Shown here: one piece after another, positions 6,529 to 9,542 of the stretch
Layout of the letters: every line of letters begins with the position of its first letter
How positions within the stretch are numbered: position 1 is the first letter of the stretch
Assembly: GCA_026988735.1 (NCBI GenBank)
Contig: JALSKR010000236.1
Coordinates: 1-9,542, forward strand
Origin: Sulfurimonas sp.
Lineage (GTDB): Bacteria; Campylobacterota; Campylobacteria; Campylobacterales; Sulfurimonadaceae
Direction: 5' to 3'
Length of the DNA stretch: 9,542 bases
Translations under genes and position numbers: made by a program
The notes under the pieces: generated by a model
Seen by the model: the letters and a program-made list of their open reading frames with translations, nothing else
Told to the model about the DNA's origin: nothing
Database searches by the model: none

Positions 6529-8865
6529 ATGGCATATTCAGAATCAGATACTCGCTCAAAACTAATCGACCCTTCTATAAAGGAGAGTGGTTGGTTAGAA
6601 TCTAACATAGTAAGAGAATATTATTTTACTGATGGACGAAAGCTTATCGGTGGCAAACGTGGCAAAAGATACTTTGTTGATTATTTGCTTACTTACAAAA
6701 ATACCAATCTTGCCATCATCGAAGCCAAAGCCGAATCAAAAGACCCACTGGATGGACTGCAACAGTCTATCAACTATGCCCAGCGATTACAGATAGATTT
6801 TGTATATACAACCAACGGACATAAAATTTATGAACACTCTCTTATAGAAGGAAAAGGTAAGTTTATTGAAAACTATCCAACTCCGGATGAACTCTTTGAA
6901 CGCAAATACGGTAAAAAAACTCCCAAAGCACAAGATGTCATCACACATCCTTTTCACATAGAAGGAACGATGAAACCCCGTTTTTATCAACAGATTGCAG
7001 TGCAAAAAACCATAGAAGCAATAGCGGACAAAAAAGAGAGAATCTTACTCACGCTGGCAACAGGAACAGGTAAAACCTACATAGCTTTTCAGGTAGCCTA
7101 CAGACTTTTTCAATCAAAGTGGAATAAAAGCAATACAGACAGAAGACCAAAAATACTTTTTCTAGCTGATAGAAATGTACTCAAAGACCAATCTATGAAC
7201 ACATTTAATCCACTTGAAAAAGATTGTGTTGAGATAAACGGCAAGAGTATCAAAAAAAGAGGCGGCAGAGTGCCTACCGCCGGGAACATATTTTTTGCTA
7301 TTTATCAATCTATTGCAGAAAACAAAAACAGAGTTATAGATATAACAGAAGAAGAGTCTGAAGATGATGTGAGAGCGTACTACCAACAGTATCCATCTAA
7401 CTTTTTTGATTTAATCATCATAGATGAGTGTCATCGTGGGAGTGCAAATGATGAAAGTTCTTGGAGAGATATACTCAACCACTTTGGCAGTGCGGTTCAC
7501 TTAGGTCTTACCGCTACACCAAAAAGAGATGATAACGGAGATACTTACAAATACTTTGGAGAACCTATCTACGAGTATTCCCTAAAAGATGGCATCAACG
7601 ATGGTTTTTTAACACCTTACAAAGTAAAGAGAATCCAGACAAACATAGATGAATACCGATTTGACCCGAATGACATCATAACTGGTGAACTCGATAAACA
7701 GATAGTAGAGTTAGAGCAGTTTGAAAAACAGGTAGTCATTCCAAAACGGACAGAACTCATCGCAAAAACCATTCTGCAAAACATGAATCCTATGGATAAA
7801 TCCATCATCTTTTGTGTCAACCAAAAACATGCTCTGGATATGAAAACAGCCATAGACAAGTTTAAAACCATCAAAGACAATAACTATTGCGTCAGGGTTA
7901 CATCCGATGAGGGTGACGTCGGTCGTGATTTTTTAGAAATGTTTCAAAACAATGACAGAGATATACCTACGATACTCACAAGTTCAAAAATGCTCACAAC
8001 AGGTGTGGACGCTAAAAATGTCAGAAATATAGTCCTGACAGCACCCATAAAATCAATGACAGAGTTTAAACAAATCATCGGTCGTGGAACGAGAGTTTTT
8101 GAGGGGAAAGATTTTTTTACTATTATGGATTTTGTGGGGGCGACCAACCTCTTTTATGATCCTGCTTGGGATGGAGAAGATTTGCCTTCATCTAGTGCCA
8201 GTAAAAAAGAACCCAAAGAGAAAAAAGAAAAAACAAAACAAACGGAACAAGACGATGTAACAACAAGTGATGAAAAAGCCACACATGAAAAAGTAACCAT
8301 AGATATCAAAGGGAAAAAACTCAAAGTCATCAACATCGAGACAACGTATGTCGGCATGGACGGTATCCCTTTAAAAACAGAGGATTACTTGGAACTTCTT
8401 ATAGGTGTGCTTGGTAGATTTTATAATGATGAAGATGGTTTAAGAGAGATATGGAGCAATCCAAGCAACAGAAAAGATTTACTAAACAAGCTTAAAGAAA
8501 TGAACATAGATGAAGCACAGCTTGATGACCTCAAAGTTATATTTGAAGCCGAAGATAGCGATATATATGACATCCTTACGCACATCTCATTCAACCTAGA
8601 GATAAAAACAAGAAGTGAGCGAGTCTTTGCGGTTGAACACTCTGAGTTTATAGAAAAGCACCACAATGAAAAAGCAAAAGAATTTATAGAATTCATACTT
8701 GAGCGATACAAAAAAGATGGTGTCAAAGAGCTCGATGAAGACAAACTAGGAAAGTTAGTTGATCTAAGTGGGCTTGGAAGTGTGAGAGAAGTTGCGAATA
8801 ACTTTGGTGGGATTGCCCAGATGAGAAATGAGTATTTTCTTTTGCAGAGGGAGATTTATAGATGA
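6529..8865 (+). CDS. hsdR: Type I restriction enzyme R subunit (EcoAI/EcoEI type)
   Basis: The 778-residue motor and nuclease subunit of a type I restriction-modification system, which translocates and cuts unmodified DNA when bound to HsdM and HsdS. The N-terminal nuclease domain shows Asp51 and Glu65-x-Lys67 (IIEAKAE) followed by Gln79-xxx-Tyr83, the type I endonuclease pattern. The superfamily 2 motor has Walker A ATGTGKT (Lys182), the DECH box (299-302), LTATPKR, and motif VI QIIGRGTR (515-522). A charged Lys/Glu/Ser/Thr linker (about 554-588) leads to the EcoEI-type C-terminal domain, expected to contact the methylase core. Length fits the shorter type IB group. All key residues are intact. 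It overlaps the RhuM gene by ATGA. No hsdM or hsdS is visible; they should lie to the right of the window, or elsewhere if the gene is orphaned. Confidence 0.94.
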   Translation: MAYSESDTRSKLIDPSIKESGWLESNIVREYYFTDGRKLIGGKRGKRYFVDYLLTYKNTNLAIIEAKAESKDPLDGLQQSINYAQRLQIDFVYTTNGHKIYEHSLIEGKGKFIENYPTPDELFERKYGKKTPKAQDVITHPFHIEGTMKPRFYQQIAVQKTIEAIADKKERILLTLATGTGKTYIAFQVAYRLFQSKWNKSNTDRRPKILFLADRNVLKDQSMNTFNPLEKDCVEINGKSIKKRGGRVPTAGNIFFAIYQSIAENKNRVIDITEEESEDDVRAYYQQYPSNFFDLIIIDECHRGSANDESSWRDILNHFGSAVHLGLTATPKRDDNGDTYKYFGEPIYEYSLKDGINDGFLTPYKVKRIQTNIDEYRFDPNDIITGELDKQIVELEQFEKQVVIPKRTELIAKTILQNMNPMDKSIIFCVNQKHALDMKTAIDKFKTIKDNNYCVRVTSDEGDVGRDFLEMFQNNDRDIPTILTSSKMLTTGVDAKNVRNIVLTAPIKSMTEFKQIIGRGTRVFEGKDFFTIMDFVGATNLFYDPAWDGEDLPSSSASKKEPKEKKEKTKQTEQDDVTTSDEKATHEKVTIDIKGKKLKVINIETTYVGMDGIPLKTEDYLELLIGVLGRFYNDEDGLREIWSNPSNRKDLLNKLKEMNIDEAQLDDLKVIFEAEDSDIYDILTHISFNLEIKTRSERVFAVEHSEFIEKHHNEKAKEFIEFILERYKKDGVKELDEDKLGKLVDLSGLGSVREVANNFGGIAQMRNEYFLLQREIYR

Positions 8866-9542
8866 GTGATATAATAATTTACGAGGATGGAAATGTAGAG
8901 TTAAACGCTACAGTCGAGGATGAGTCTATTTGGCTTAATCAAAAGCAAATAGCAGAATTATTTGATGTTCAAAGGCCTGCTATTACTAAGCACCTAAGCA
9001 ATATATTTAAGAGTGGCGAATTAGATGAAAAAGTGGTATGTTCCATTTTGGAACATACCACTCAGCATGGTGCAATCAAAGATAAAAAGCAGACTAAAAA
9101 AATTAAGTTTTATAATTTAGATATGATTATATCAGTAGGCTATAGAGTAAACTCAAAAAAAGCTACAAAATTTCGTATTTGGGCTACTAGCGTTCTAAAA
9201 GAGTACATCATAAAAGGCTACACCTTAAACAAAAAACGCTTACAAGAGCAAAAATTTCAAGAGTTAGAACAGACTATAGCCCTGATAAAACAAGGCATAG
9301 AAAACAAAGAGCTGAACACACAAGAAGCCAAAGGTTTTGTGGAGATAGTAAGCAATTACGCTAAAAGTTGGGCATTACTACAAGGCTATGATGAGCAATC
9401 TTTACAAGAGGTAGCTCAAACCAAAGAACAAAAGTTTATATTGGACTACGATGAAGCAAAAGAAGCTATAGCCGAACTTAAAAAAACGCTCATAGCTAAA
9501 GGCGAAGCCACAGAGCTTTTTGGCAGGGAAAAAGCAGGAGAG
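8862..9542 (+). CDS. RhuM family protein, probably RhuM-Fic fusion (3' end outside window)
   Basis: The ATG overlaps the hsdR stop as ATGA, and GGGAG lies eight bases upstream, so the genes are translationally coupled. The frame is open to the right edge (227 codons). Residues about 1-120 match the RhuM family (PF13310-like): IWLNQKQIAELFDVQ with an HTH-like segment at 25-50, LEHTT at 63-67, FYNLDMIISVGYRVNS at 83-98 (key residues Tyr84, Asn85, Asp87, Gly93, Tyr94, Arg95), and FRIWATSVLKEYIIKG. A helical linker follows (125-215), ending ELFGREKAGE. As I remember the family, that segment comes just before a Fic/Doc domain in RhuM-Fic fusions; the HPFxDGN motif itself would be outside the window. 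RhuM genes are often found inside type I restriction operons between hsd genes. Their biochemical role is unknown. RhuM identity is firm, the Fic fusion is inferred. Confidence 0.85.
   Translation, partial: MSDIIIYEDGNVELNATVEDESIWLNQKQIAELFDVQRPAITKHLSNIFKSGELDEKVVCSILEHTTQHGAIKDKKQTKKIKFYNLDMIISVGYRVNSKKATKFRIWATSVLKEYIIKGYTLNKKRLQEQKFQELEQTIALIKQGIENKELNTQEAKGFVEIVSNYAKSWALLQGYDEQSLQEVAQTKEQKFILDYDEAKEAIAELKKTLIAKGEATELFGREKAGE
9032..9062. repeat. Perfect 14-bp inverted repeat with 3-base loop inside the RhuM gene
   Basis: The left arm AGTGGTATGTTCCA (9032-9045) is the exact reverse complement of the right arm TGGAACATACCACT (9049-9062), separated by TTT. In the message it would form a 14-bp hairpin. 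It spans the third base of codon 57 to the end of codon 67, encoding VVCSILEHTT. It is followed by no U run, so it is not a standard terminator. Confidence 0.85.

Noticed and set aside
8154..8744. Ser-rich minus-strand open frames inside hsdR
   Set aside because: They are antisense shadows of Glu/Asp/Lys codons in a strongly supported gene, without ribosome-binding sites or family resemblance.

Overview
The window looks like chromosomal DNA of a Campylobacterota (epsilonproteobacterial) species, probably close to Sulfurimonas or a relative. This is inferred from the AT-rich coding style, promoters that show mainly a TATAAT-like -10 (often with an upstream TG) and no clear -35, and the resemblance of the Mfd, YqaA, TIGR00282-type phosphoesterase and CI-type HTH proteins to that group as I know it. 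No database search was possible, so the genus is a guess.

Layout. (1) 3-1985 (+): the C-terminal two thirds of Mfd, the transcription-repair coupling factor, entering from the left edge. It is followed without a spacer by a yqaA-family membrane protein gene (1986-2396, +). (2) 4051 down to 2389 (-): a two-gene unit of an amidoligase-family protein and a peptidase C26 / PuuD-like gamma-glutamyl hydrolase. The two genes overlap. The second is split by a one-base frame change at a run of seven A, and a -1 shift there restores a complete 224-residue enzyme. (3) 4111-4917 (+): a YmdB/TIGR00282-like metallophosphoesterase, divergent from the amidoligase. (4) 5363 down to 4914 (-): an unrecognised 149-residue hydrophilic protein. 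(5) 5453-6127 (+): an OmpR/PhoB-type response regulator with no sensor kinase beside it. (6) 6192-6428 (+): a small phage CI-repressor-type HTH protein. (7) 6529-8865 (+): a type I restriction endonuclease/translocase subunit (HsdR of the EcoAI/EcoEI type). (8) 8862 to the right edge (+): a RhuM-family protein that overlaps hsdR by ATGA and runs out of the window where a Fic/Doc domain would be expected.

How they fit together. The left part is housekeeping: DNA repair, a membrane protein and a phosphodiesterase. The amidoligase and C26 hydrolase probably form a small metabolite or peptide amide-ligation module, one protein making and the other cleaving or trimming a glutamyl-type amide bond. 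The right part is the start of an accessory defence locus. It begins with an HTH gene and hsdR under its own promoter, then the RhuM(-Fic) gene; hsdM and hsdS are expected beyond 9542 but are not visible. The points most worth a second look are the A7 slippery frame break in the C26 gene, a perfect 14-bp inverted repeat inside the RhuM reading frame, and the amidoligase-C26 pair itself. No RNA genes, CRISPR arrays or insertion sequences were seen, and no gene-free stretch exceeds about 105 bases.
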